Below, piece after piece: positions 9,030-16,195 of a DNA stretch of 64,000 nucleotides. The stretch is taken from contig NZ_KE159708.1 of NCBI RefSeq assembly GCF_000403435.2, positions 425,295-489,294 on the forward strand, given 5' to 3'. The translations under genes were made by a program, and so were the position numbers. The DNA comes from Oscillibacter sp. 1-3 (GTDB lineage Bacteria; Bacillota; Clostridia; Oscillospirales; Oscillospiraceae). Position 1 is the first letter of the stretch. Each line of letters opens with the position of its first letter. Below the pieces are notes generated by a model that worked only from the letters and a program-made list of their open reading frames with translations, made no database searches and was not told the origin of the DNA.

Positions 9030-9066
9030 GGGAACCGCAGATTTGTGCGGTTCCCCCTTTTCTTTT
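9030..9066 (+). terminator. Intrinsic terminator after the sigma/anti-sigma operon
   Basis: The hairpin GGGAACCGCA / TGCGGTTCCC with a short loop is followed by CCTTTTCTTTT, seven bases after the anti-sigma stop codon. Confidence 0.85.
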
Positions 9067-9074
9067 GGGCGGCG

Positions 9075-9262
9075 CTGTGGTATGATACCTTTTGACAGGT
9101 GCCATCTCCCTGTCCAAGCGTTCGGGCCCCGGCCTGGGCGTTCGTTCGATGTACCAGATGGGGCATCGTTCTCTAAACAAAAAAATGGAGGCCGCCCGGG
9201 CCTTACCTCGGGTATTTTCCGCGTCTGCGGGCCTCCACACTGTCAAAAGGAGGTCTTTTTTC
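9075..9262 (+). promoter_or_regulatory. Structured queT leader, candidate preQ1 riboswitch
   Basis: A -10 like TATGAT near 9081 starts a leader of about 170 bases before queT. The 3' part forms a long hairpin (GGAGGCC at 9187-9193 with GGCCTCC at 9230-9236) just ahead of the ribosome site. Upstream lie a small GATG/CATC stem and an A-rich run (CTCTAAACAAAAAAATGG) of the kind used in preQ1 pseudoknots. Queuosine-transporter genes in this bacterial group are known to carry class II or III preQ1 riboswitches. I could not match the full consensus by eye. Confidence 0.42.
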
Positions 9263-9781
9263 ATGTCCAAATCCCGCATTTCCGTCCACCGCCTGACCCT
9301 GGCGGCCGTCATGGCCGCCGCCTACGCCGGATTGACCCTGCTCCTGCCCATCCCCCAGTACGGCCCCGTCCAGTTCCGGGTGGCGGAGGCCATGACCCTG
9401 CTGCCCTTCCTGTTCCCGGAGGCCATCCCCGGCCTGGCGGTGGGGTGCTTCCTGGCAAATTTGCTGGGCTCCCCCTATGTGCTGGACTGGATTTTCGGCA
9501 CGCTAGCGACGCTGCTGGCGGCCCTGTGGACATCCAGAATGCACAACCGGTATCTGGCGGCGGTGCCGCCGGTGGTCTGCAACGCGCTGATCGTGGGGGC
9601 GGAGATCGCCTATTTTTCCACCCTGGACGGCGCGGCCTTCCTTCCCGCCTTTGCCATGAACGCCGTCACCGTGGGACTGGGGGAGGCGCTGGTGTGCTTT
9701 GTTCTGGGCACGCTGCTGCTGCGGGTGCTGGATCAGGTGCCGGCTCTGCGGGGCCGCTCCGCCCGGCAGGCGCAGAACTGA
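9263..9781 (+). CDS. queT: QueT-type queuosine-precursor transporter
   Basis: QueT is a small membrane component of an energy-coupling-factor-type importer for preQ1 or related precursors of queuosine. The 172 residues are mostly hydrophobic, with about five to six membrane helices. Family blocks are LAAVMAAAYAGLTLLLPIPQYGPVQFRVAEAM, FPEAIPGLAVGCFLANLLGS and VGLGEALVCF. ATG 9263 has AAAAGGAGG nine bases upstream. A longer frame from 9092 would translate the structured leader and lacks a ribosome site. Confidence 0.9.
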   Translation: MSKSRISVHRLTLAAVMAAAYAGLTLLLPIPQYGPVQFRVAEAMTLLPFLFPEAIPGLAVGCFLANLLGSPYVLDWIFGTLATLLAALWTSRMHNRYLAAVPPVVCNALIVGAEIAYFSTLDGAAFLPAFAMNAVTVGLGEALVCFVLGTLLLRVLDQVPALRGRSARQAQN

Positions 9782-9833
9782 AAACCTGGAAAGAACGCGT
9801 TTCGTTGGGAGCGGAACGACATAAAGAGATGAG

Positions 9834-9870
9834 GGACCTGGCAGAGCGCAACGGGCTGCCAGGTCCTTTT
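9834..9870 (+). terminator. Intrinsic terminator downstream of queT
   Basis: A perfect 11-bp stem, GGACCTGGCAG (9834-9844) with CTGCCAGGTCC (9856-9866), is followed by TTTT. Confidence 0.85.
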
Positions 9871-9893
9871 AGGCCATTTTTCAAACAAGGCCC
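9869..9893. repeat. Probable end remnant of the MITE-like element
   Basis: The terminal sequence TTAGGCC is joined directly to TTTTTCAAACAAGGCC, the opposite terminus of the family seen at 58867-59032. This looks like a copy that has lost its whole interior. Confidence 0.4.
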
Positions 9894-9905
9894 AGGCTCG
9901 TTATA

Positions 9906-10010
9906 TCAAGATTGACAGTCGCTGAATAGGGCGCATCTCACCTCAATGATATAATGCAGGTAAAACTCTCTGCGTTCCCAGGTTTCCAAATCAATCAGGG
10001 TGAATGCCAT
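9906..10010 (-). pseudogene. Chloramphenicol acetyltransferase fragment (N-terminus only)
   Basis: Translating 10010 down to 9906 gives 34 residues that open with ATG and MAFTLIDLETWERREFY, followed by LHYIIEVRCALFSDC and a stop. This matches the start of type A chloramphenicol acetyltransferases (pattern F-x-x-I-D-x-x-x-W-x-R-K/R-E, then H-Y). The catalytic domain with its HxxxDG motif is absent. The fragment ends beside the queT terminator and the MITE end remnant, so the rest was probably deleted. It is too short to encode a working enzyme. Confidence 0.6.
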
Positions 10011-10056
10011 GTGTCCTTAGCTCTTTCCCAATTTTTTCCGCTTCTCGGATTATTAT

Positions 10057-10104
10057 AAGGCGGGGTTCGCTGAAAAGCAGTTGCTTCTCAGCGGACCCCG
10101 CCTT
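10057..10104. terminator. Hairpin after rubredoxin gene
   Basis: A long imperfect hairpin (AAGGCGGGGTTCGCTGA pairing with TCAGCGGACCCCGCCTT) lies just past the rubredoxin stop on the minus strand. The T-run on the minus strand is weak (ATAATAAT), so this is a likely rather than certain terminator. Confidence 0.6.
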
Positions 10105-10131
10105 CCTCAGTGCTGTCCGGAAAGAGGCGTT

Positions 10132-10290
10132 TTACACCTCTTTGAAGACGTCCTTGCCCAGGCCGCAGATGGGGCACACCCAGTCCTCCGGCAGGTCCTC
10201 CCACTTGGTGCCGGGGGCGATGCCGTTATCCGGGTCGCCGGCCGCCTCGTCGTAGATATAGCCGCAGGGCTCGCACTCGTACTTTTTCAT
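10132..10290 (-). CDS. Rubredoxin
   Basis: A one-iron electron carrier of 52 residues, the usual rubredoxin length. The four iron ligands are in CEPCGYIYD near the N-terminus and [11 protein letters not shown] near the C-terminus. The conserved [22 protein letters not shown] block lies between them. ATG 10290 is preceded by AAAGGAGC. In anaerobes it passes electrons to rubrerythrin-type peroxidases or flavodiiron proteins. A rubrerythrin is encoded at about 24 kb of this window. Confidence 0.95.
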   Translation of the reverse strand: MKKYECEPCGYIYDEAAGDPDNGIAPGTKWEDLPEDWVCPICGLGKDVFKEV

Positions 10291-10381
10291 AATAAACGCT
10301 CCTTTTATCAACAATGGGATTTTCCTATTATATAACAGAGTTCTTCCATTAACCACAATTGCATTTGCAACATTTTGCCAA

Positions 10382-12673
10382 CTATCGCAGTTTTTTCCGC
10401 AGCTTTGCCTTCAGCTCCGGCGACAGCAGGGTTCCCACGGCCCGCACCGGCAGGGGCGGCAGGGTGAAAAACCGCTTGCGCACCGCATCGAAGGGCTCCA
10501 GGGCGTAGGCGGCGAAGAAGGCCGCCCGGTCCGCAGGGCAGGCCGTGGGGGAGGCCAGCCGGGGGTTTCCGGCGATGGCCCGCTCCACAGGGAAGGCCTG
10601 CCGGCTCAGAGGGAGCTGGTCGAAGAGATGGCTGCCGTGGGCCGTGTTCACCAGCAGGAGGCTGATGCCTTTTCCCTGCTGCTCCGGCAGCTCGTCGGGC
10701 CCCAGGCCCCAGAAGTCCCCCAGGGTGAAGTCCCCGGGGCGGGTCATGGAGGCGTAGGGGCAGCGGTAGCAGCTGGGCCGCAGGAACAGCGCCCGCCCGA
10801 AGGCCCGGCCGTACTCCGTGCGGAACAGCGGGGCGGAGTCCACAGAGCCGTCGTCGTAGACGGCGGTGAAGTGGCTGTCCTTCCAGCCGGTGACCTTGTT
10901 GCGAAAGCGCACCGCCTGGAGGCCCTTGCCCTTCCGCCGCTCGATGTACCGGGCCGTGTCCTCCCACACGCCGGGGGAGGGCACCCCGTGGCACACCAGG
11001 TCGCAGGTGGTCAGATTCTCCGGACGGCCCCCCAGATAGCGGTAAAGGCCGTCCACCTGACAGGGCGTGCCGGAGAAGAGCACCTGGCGGCTCTCCAGGC
11101 ACTCCTTCACCATGGGGAAGGTTCCCTCCAGGTCGCTCTGCACGTATTTTGCGCCCCGCATGCGCCACAGCTCCTCCTTGCGGAAGCACACCGTGTGGCG
11201 CAGGTGCTGCCGGCTGTCAAAGGCCGCGCCGAACACCACGCCGCCCCCCTCCAGCACGTATTCCGCCAGGGCGGTGAACACGCCGCCGGAGGTGGAGTCC
11301 CGGCGGATGGCGTCATCCTGGTTCCAGGCGGCGAAGGCCGCCGGCAGGGGCGTCCGCTCCTGGGGGTGGAGAATGGGACAGACGGCGGTGCAGCGGCCGC
11401 AGCGGATGCATTTGTCCAGGTCCACCGCCGGGCGGGCAAAGCCCTCCCGGTCCCGCTTCATGGCCACGGCGTCCCTGGGGCAGACGGCGGCGCAGGCGGT
11501 GCAGCCGGTGCAGCGGGTATGATCCGCCAGGCGGGGCGGGCCCTGCTCCGCCGCCGGAGCGGGGGGTTCCCTGAAATCCTCGTCCCGCAGGGCAGCCTCC
11601 AGATAGCGCAGGGAGGACTGCCGGGCCGCCTGGAGGCGGGCCTCCGCCGACAGCCAGTCAATGGGGGCTTTGAAATCCGCGGCGTCGCCCTTGCCCACGA
11701 TCCGCTCCGTCAGCCCCAGACGGCTCAGGAGGCTGAAGGTCCGGGAGGTCTCCGGCGCGGCCAGCTCCCGGGGAGAGACGGCGGTGAAGAAGGGCTTTTG
11801 GAACTGGACGGAGAACACCGTCCCGTGGAAGGAGTTGGTGCAGACATAGCTGGCGTCCCGGAAGAGGCCCAGAAACTCCGCCGGTCCGGCGTCTAGCACG
11901 CATTTGGCCTTTGGGTGGACCTTCCGCCGCGCGCCGCACAGCTGGACCACCGGCAGGCCCGTCTCCGCCGCCAGACGGCGGATGTAGGGCTCCAGCGGGC
12001 CGGGGGCGCTGATGCAGTAGCAGAGAATGTAGCCCTTTTCGCTGTGTTCCGCCGCCATGGCAGCCCAGTCCTCCCGGGTGGGCAGCAGCGTGGGGTCCAG
12101 CACCAGGGCCGGCTCCCGCCCGGCGACTCGGCGGACAATGGCCGCCCCCTGGCTCTCCCGGACGGAGAGGTGGGAGAACTGCTCCAAATAGCCCCGCAGC
12201 TCCGCCTCCATCCCCTCGGGAATCCGGGGAACGCCGAAGGAGGGGGCGTAGGCGATCTTCCGCCGGTTTGAGAACGCGCCGAAAAAAACCGGGTCAAACC
12301 GCCCGTCCGGAAAGATGGCGGGGTTCCAGATCTGGTCGCTGCCGGAGAGGATCAGGTCGTAGGGCAGCTCCGCCGCGCGCAGCTCCTCAAAGCTCTCGAA
12401 CCGGTGGGGGGAGATGCGGAGCCAGCGGCGGGAGAAGTCCTCGAACCGCGCGTAGCGGGTTTTCAGGGGCTTGTAATGGAGGGCCGTGTGGGCGTCCGCC
12501 GCGGCGGAGCCAAGCCCGGTGGGGGCGCGGAAGAGGTCGTTGTTCTGGTTGACGTAGTAGTCGATGATCTCACACGCTCCGCCCAGGGACTCCACCGCCC
12601 GCTGCGTGGCCGCCGCCTGGAGCAGAGCCCCGTAGTGGTGGATGTGGTAGAAGGTGACAAGTCCTGTTTTCAA
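10382..12673 (-). CDS. Fusion: polysaccharide pyruvyl transferase + FrhB/FdhB-type iron-sulfur protein
   Basis: The 763-residue product joins two units often found as separate genes. Residues 1 to about 380 look like a polysaccharide pyruvyl transferase (starting [23 protein letters not shown], with [12 protein letters not shown] and the [12 protein letters not shown] motif). A bacterial ferredoxin module follows with two [4Fe-4S] sites ([12 protein letters not shown] and [12 protein letters not shown]). Then comes an F420 hydrogenase beta-subunit-like domain ([59 protein letters not shown]). The start is TTG 12673, eight bases after AAAGGAAG. Such pairs usually sit in exopolysaccharide or teichoic-acid clusters; here it stands alone after dCMP deaminase. 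Substrate unknown. Confidence 0.82.
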   Translation of the reverse strand: MKTGLVTFYHIHHYGALLQAAATQRAVESLGGACEIIDYYVNQNNDLFRAPTGLGSAAADAHTALHYKPLKTRYARFEDFSRRWLRISPHRFESFEELRAAELPYDLILSGSDQIWNPAIFPDGRFDPVFFGAFSNRRKIAYAPSFGVPRIPEGMEAELRGYLEQFSHLSVRESQGAAIVRRVAGREPALVLDPTLLPTREDWAAMAAEHSEKGYILCYCISAPGPLEPYIRRLAAETGLPVVQLCGARRKVHPKAKCVLDAGPAEFLGLFRDASYVCTNSFHGTVFSVQFQKPFFTAVSPRELAAPETSRTFSLLSRLGLTERIVGKGDAADFKAPIDWLSAEARLQAARQSSLRYLEAALRDEDFREPPAPAAEQGPPRLADHTRCTGCTACAAVCPRDAVAMKRDREGFARPAVDLDKCIRCGRCTAVCPILHPQERTPLPAAFAAWNQDDAIRRDSTSGGVFTALAEYVLEGGGVVFGAAFDSRQHLRHTVCFRKEELWRMRGAKYVQSDLEGTFPMVKECLESRQVLFSGTPCQVDGLYRYLGGRPENLTTCDLVCHGVPSPGVWEDTARYIERRKGKGLQAVRFRNKVTGWKDSHFTAVYDDGSVDSAPLFRTEYGRAFGRALFLRPSCYRCPYASMTRPGDFTLGDFWGLGPDELPEQQGKGISLLLVNTAHGSHLFDQLPLSRQAFPVERAIAGNPRLASPTACPADRAAFFAAYALEPFDAVRKRFFTLPPLPVRAVGTLLSPELKAKLRKKLR

Positions 12674-12713
12674 GGCCAAGACTTCCTTTCTTTTATATGG
12701 CGCGTCCGCGCTT

Positions 12714-13214
12714 TCAGGGCAGGTCCGGGACCTCCTCCGGAGGAACCAGAAGGTCGTCCTCGGCGATCCAGTCCTCCACGTCCACCACCTCAAATTCAGT
12801 CTCCGTGCGGCGGATGACCACCTTCTCCAGCCCCGCGTTAATCACAAGCCTGCGGCACATGGAGCAGGAGGTGGCGTCGGAGAGGAGCGCGCCGGTTTGG
12901 GCGTCCCGGCCCACCAGGTACAGCGTGCCCCCCACGGTGTCCCGCCGGGCGGCGGAGATGATGGCATTGGCCTCGGCGTGAACGCTGCGGCACAGCTCGT
13001 ACCGCTCGCCCCGGGGCACCCGCATGGCCTCCCGGGAGCAGTAGCCCAGGTCCACGCAGTTGGCCCGGCCCCGGGGGGCGCCGTTGTAGCCGGTGGCGAT
13101 GATCTCGTCATTTTTCACGATGATGGCCCCGTAGACCCGGCGCAGGCAGGTGGCCCGCTCCAGCACGGTCTCCGCAATGTCCAGATAGTAGTTTTCCTTG
13201 CTGATGCGCTTCAT
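12714..13214 (-). CDS. dCMP deaminase family protein
   Basis: Deaminates dCMP to dUMP, feeding thymidylate synthesis (ComEB-like family). The 166 residues carry the zinc-binding SVHAEANAII (His and the catalytic Glu) and the SCSMCRR cysteine pair. Upstream are the nucleotide-binding RVYGAIIVKNDEIIATGYNGAPRG block and CSREAMRVPRGERYELC with an additional cysteine ligand. The frame starts at ATG 13214. It precedes the pyruvyl-transferase fusion by about 40 bases on the same strand, so the two may be cotranscribed without an obvious functional link. Confidence 0.92.
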   Translation of the reverse strand: MKRISKENYYLDIAETVLERATCLRRVYGAIIVKNDEIIATGYNGAPRGRANCVDLGYCSREAMRVPRGERYELCRSVHAEANAIISAARRDTVGGTLYLVGRDAQTGALLSDATSCSMCRRLVINAGLEKVVIRRTETEFEVVDVEDWIAEDDLLVPPEEVPDLP

Positions 13215-13298
13215 GGACAGCCCTCCGTCTCTCTATGTGAAATTTTGTATAATCCTGCTCGTAAATTATAACACACTTTTGTGGGGTTTGGCAAGATG

Positions 13299-14297
13299 TC
13301 ATGCCTCCGGCAGTCCCGCACGGACGGCGATCAGCTGGGCCGTGACGGAGACGGCAATCTCCTCCGGCGTCTCCGCGCCGATTGGAAGGCCGATGGGGGC
13401 GTGGACCCTGGCGTACTCCTCCGCCGTGAAGCCCGCCGCCAGCAGCCGCTCCCGGCACAGAGCCAGTTTCTTTTTGGAGCCGATGCACCCCAGGTACTTC
13501 ACGCCGCTGCGGAGCGTCTGGGTCAGCACCTCGTAGTCTGCCTGGTGGCCCCGGGTCATGATGACCACGTAGTCGTCCGCCGTCAGGGCGATCTGCCGGC
13601 CGATGTCCGTGAAATCCCCGGTGAGGACCGATTCCGCCTGGGGGAAGAGGGCGGCGCCGGCGAACTCGGGCCGGTCGTCATAGACCACCGGACGGAAGCC
13701 CGCGGCGGCGGCGGCGGGTACCAGCGCCCGGGAGACGTGTCCGCCGCCGAAGATATAGACGCGCCCCGCCCGCACCATGGGGACGGTCAGCCAGCTGCCG
13801 GACAGCGCAGGCCGGTTTTGCAGCAGGGCGGACAGGTCCTCCGGCGGACCGTCCAGATGCCGGGGGCCGTTCCGGTCCGCCGTGCCCATGACGGCGGCGT
13901 CCTCTTGGAGGTTCAGTACCAGCCAGGTGTCCAAGTCCCCGGCGGAGGCCTCCATCAGGTCCCGCAGTACGGCGATGACCCGGGCGTCCCCGGCGGGGAG
14001 GTACTGGAAGCGCACCGTCACATCGCCGCCGCAGACCATGCCCAGGTCGTCTCCCTGGACGAAGTAGAAGCGCCGCAGGGCGCAGCCGCCCCGCTCCAGC
14101 AGCTCCGCGGCCAGCTGCTGGGCCTCGTACTCCACATTGCCGCCGCCGATGGTCCCCAGGGCCCGTCCATTGGGAAACACCGCCATCAGCGCCCCTGCCC
14201 CCCGGGGCGTGGAGCCGCTGGCCTCCGTTACGGCCACCAGCTCAGCCGGCGTGCCGTCCTCCAGGGCGTGGAGAACCTCCCGTACCCATTTCCGCAT
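13299..14297 (-). CDS. XdhC/CoxI family molybdoenzyme maturation protein
   Basis: XdhC-type proteins bind molybdenum cofactor and help sulfurate and insert it into xanthine dehydrogenase-like enzymes. The 332 residues contain the N-terminal XdhC_CoxI block (VAVTEASGSTPRGAGALMAVFPNGRALGTIGGGNVE). A C-terminal Rossmann domain follows (RVYIFGGGHVSRALVPAAAAAGFRPVVYDDRPEFA, then DYVVIMTRGHQADYEVL and GCIGSKKKLALCRERL). No molybdoenzyme gene lies next to it, so its client is elsewhere. A strong hairpin stands about 95 bases upstream of its start. Confidence 0.9.
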   Translation of the reverse strand: MRKWVREVLHALEDGTPAELVAVTEASGSTPRGAGALMAVFPNGRALGTIGGGNVEYEAQQLAAELLERGGCALRRFYFVQGDDLGMVCGGDVTVRFQYLPAGDARVIAVLRDLMEASAGDLDTWLVLNLQEDAAVMGTADRNGPRHLDGPPEDLSALLQNRPALSGSWLTVPMVRAGRVYIFGGGHVSRALVPAAAAAGFRPVVYDDRPEFAGAALFPQAESVLTGDFTDIGRQIALTADDYVVIMTRGHQADYEVLTQTLRSGVKYLGCIGSKKKLALCRERLLAAGFTAEEYARVHAPIGLPIGAETPEEIAVSVTAQLIAVRAGLPEA

Positions 14298-14391
14298 AAT
14301 GCCTCACCCTCTCTTGTTTTTCTCTATGATACCACATTTCTGCCCCGGGGCAAATGGCTCCGGCGGGAATTCTCTGTAAAAAATTTTCCGG

Positions 14392-14430
14392 AAGCCGGGC
14401 GGCCGCTGAAAGCGGCCGCCCGGCTTTTCC
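14392..14430. terminator. Perfect 16-bp GC-rich hairpin between divergent genes
   Basis: AAGCCGGGCGGCCGCT (14392-14407) pairs with AGCGGCCGCCCGGCTT (14411-14426), followed by TTCC on the plus strand. It lies between two divergent genes, where no transcript needs to end. It may therefore be an insulator, or a terminator or attenuator for the plus-strand gene at 14614. Confidence 0.6.
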
Positions 14431-14580
14431 TCCCGCCGGAGCGTACTACAATTTTTCGAAAACTGTCAAAAACACGACAATTTTCCAGAAATCGCACATG
14501 TTCCAGGGGGCTTTTCCTCACTAAAATGGAAGACAAACCATGCTCGAAAATGGTAAATCTTTACATTTTAATTACTTGTG

Positions 14581-14597
14581 TCACAAGTGTAACCCAA
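14581..14597. repeat. Left arm of perfect 17-bp inverted repeat
   Basis: TCACAAGTGTAACCCAA lies 17 bases before the start of the recombinase-like gene. Its exact reverse complement is at 15920-15936. A local dyad (ACTTGTG-T-CACAAGT, 14574-14588) overlaps it, which is typical of a protein-binding site. Confidence 0.85.
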
Positions 14598-14613
14598 AGA
14601 GAGGAGGCCGGAC

Positions 14614-15885
14614 ATGGGAGCGTATACCGTCAACCGCCCGGAGGAGGCGGCCATGCGCCGACTGCTGGCGCGAAATCCGGACAACGCCGCCGGAGCCATC
14701 CTGCGCCTGGCGTGGCTCCAGGGGCTTTTGCGGGAGGAGATCACCACCCTGACCTGGGATCAGGTTTCCTTTTTGGACCACAAAATCCTTCTGCCGGGGC
14801 GGGCGGCGCCCATGGAGGAGGAGATGGAGGAATACCTGCGGCAGATGTACGCCAGGTGGAGCCGGGTGTCGGAGTACGTGGTGTTCTCCAAGCGGTTCGG
14901 CAAGCCCATGCAGCCCCAGGCCATCTCCCGGGCGGCCCGGCGGGAGCTGGACAGCGAGGGTCAGACGGCGGTCCGCCTGATTGATCTGCGCCACGACTAC
15001 ATCATCCGCCAGCTCCAAACCCGCACCGCCGCCTATGTGGCCCAGATCACCGGCATGGAGGTGCGGACGCTCCAGCTGCATTTTTCCGAGCATATGGAGG
15101 CGGACCGCAGGCCCACTCTGCGCCAGCCCCGACAGCCCGCCCCTGTGGACGAGTTCCGGCTGTGGAAGATCCTGCAGGCGGAGAAGGACACCGCGGCGGG
15201 CCTGGCCCTGTGGCTGGCCTGGCAGATGGGTCTCTCCGGCGGCGAGATCGTGGACCTGACGTGGGATCAGGTGGACTTCGCGGCGGGGGTCCTCCGGCTG
15301 GAGAGCAGGGAAGTCCATCTCAGCAGTACCGTCCGCCAGCTGCTGCTGGACCGGCGGGAGCGGGGCGGGGAGAACCTCCACGTCCTCCTCTCCGACAGCG
15401 CCGGGCGGCCCCTGGATGTGCCCCGGCTCTCCCGGATTGTGCGGACGGCCCTGATCCGGGGCGGCATGGACCAGGTGACGCTGCGGGACCTGTACCGCAG
15501 CGCCGGCCGGAGCGGCGCGGAGGCCGAATTGCTGGAGCTGGTCCGCCAAAAGGGGGCCGTCTCCCGGGGAGACGCCATGGAGGCCCTGGGCGTCACCAGC
15601 GCCGCGGCCTACGGGCTCCTGCGGCGGATGACCGACGAGCGCAGGCTGGTGCGGGTGGGGGGCAAGTACTACCTCCCCGGCACGGTGGTTCCGCCGGAGG
15701 AGCAGCCCGCCGCCATCCGGGAATATCTGGGCAAAGTGGGCTTTGCCTACCGGCAGGACATCGCCGGAGTGCTCCGCGTCGGGAGCAAGCAGTGCGGCGT
15801 GATCCTGAAACACCTGGTGGAGGCCGGAGAGCTGGTCCAGGTGCGGCAGAAGTATTATTTGAACACCCGGGCGGAGGCGCGGTAG
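14614..15885 (+). CDS. Tyrosine-recombinase-like protein, two degenerate catalytic folds plus winged helices
   Basis: The 423 residues contain two tyrosine-recombinase-like units. Unit 1 (about 1-160) has GAILRLAWLQGLLREEITTLTWDQV and LIDLRHDYIIRQL. Unit 2 (about 170-300) has LALWLAWQMGLSGGEIVDLTWDQVDF and TLRDLYRSAG. The first catalytic arginine (normally GLR) is Leu in unit 1 and Ser in unit 2. No nucleophilic tyrosine is evident: the box is TGMEVRTLQLHFSEHM, with His where Tyr belongs. Residues 305-423 look like two winged-helix units (KGAVSRGDAMEALGVTSAAAYGLL and VGFAYRQDIAGVLRVGSKQCGVIL). The ATG has GAGAGGAGG upstream. Perfect 17-bp inverted repeats flank the gene. I infer a DNA-binding regulator rather than an active recombinase. 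Confidence 0.65.
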   Translation: MGAYTVNRPEEAAMRRLLARNPDNAAGAILRLAWLQGLLREEITTLTWDQVSFLDHKILLPGRAAPMEEEMEEYLRQMYARWSRVSEYVVFSKRFGKPMQPQAISRAARRELDSEGQTAVRLIDLRHDYIIRQLQTRTAAYVAQITGMEVRTLQLHFSEHMEADRRPTLRQPRQPAPVDEFRLWKILQAEKDTAAGLALWLAWQMGLSGGEIVDLTWDQVDFAAGVLRLESREVHLSSTVRQLLLDRRERGGENLHVLLSDSAGRPLDVPRLSRIVRTALIRGGMDQVTLRDLYRSAGRSGAEAELLELVRQKGAVSRGDAMEALGVTSAAAYGLLRRMTDERRLVRVGGKYYLPGTVVPPEEQPAAIREYLGKVGFAYRQDIAGVLRVGSKQCGVILKHLVEAGELVQVRQKYYLNTRAEAR

Positions 15886-15919
15886 CCTCCGCCCGCTCTT
15901 TTGTTACGGAAATATTTCA

Positions 15920-15936
15920 TTGGGTTACACTTGTGA
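15920..15936. repeat. Right arm of perfect 17-bp inverted repeat
   Basis: TTGGGTTACACTTGTGA is the exact reverse complement of 14581-14597. It lies 34 bases past the stop codon of the recombinase-like gene and upstream of the SLH surface-protein gene, within its probable promoter region. Confidence 0.85.
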
Positions 15937-16195
15937 TTCAAGGAAAAAACGGAAAGATTACGCATTTTTTCACCTTCTTAACAAAAGACCCGAAATCGTA
16001 GACAGACCGGATTTGGGCTGGTAAATTGAACCTGCGAAGCGGACGTTGGACGCTCCGGCGCTCTTCCCGGCCTGGTGCCGGACCCCGTCACCGGTTACAG
16101 GCCCGGCGGCGGGGAGCTAGCCCCGGCACGAAGCCCGGACGGTTCCCGAAGCCCTCCGGCGGACGGTTCGCAAAATTAAAAAAGGAGGATACCCC
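15937..16195 (+). promoter_or_regulatory. Long GC-rich leader of the SLH surface-protein gene
   Basis: About 260 bases without a gene. The first 70 are AT-rich and may hold the promoter. The rest is GC-rich with several short hairpins, for example CGGGG-agctag-CCCCG near 16117. It ends in AAAAAAGGAGG before the ATG. A structured, stable leader would suit an abundant surface protein, but I recognise no riboswitch class. Confidence 0.4.

Noticed and set aside
13281..14984. A 567-codon plus-strand frame across xdhC and the recombinase-like gene
   Set aside because: It crosses the terminator-like hairpin and two genes with well-supported frames, and the translation has no conserved motif.
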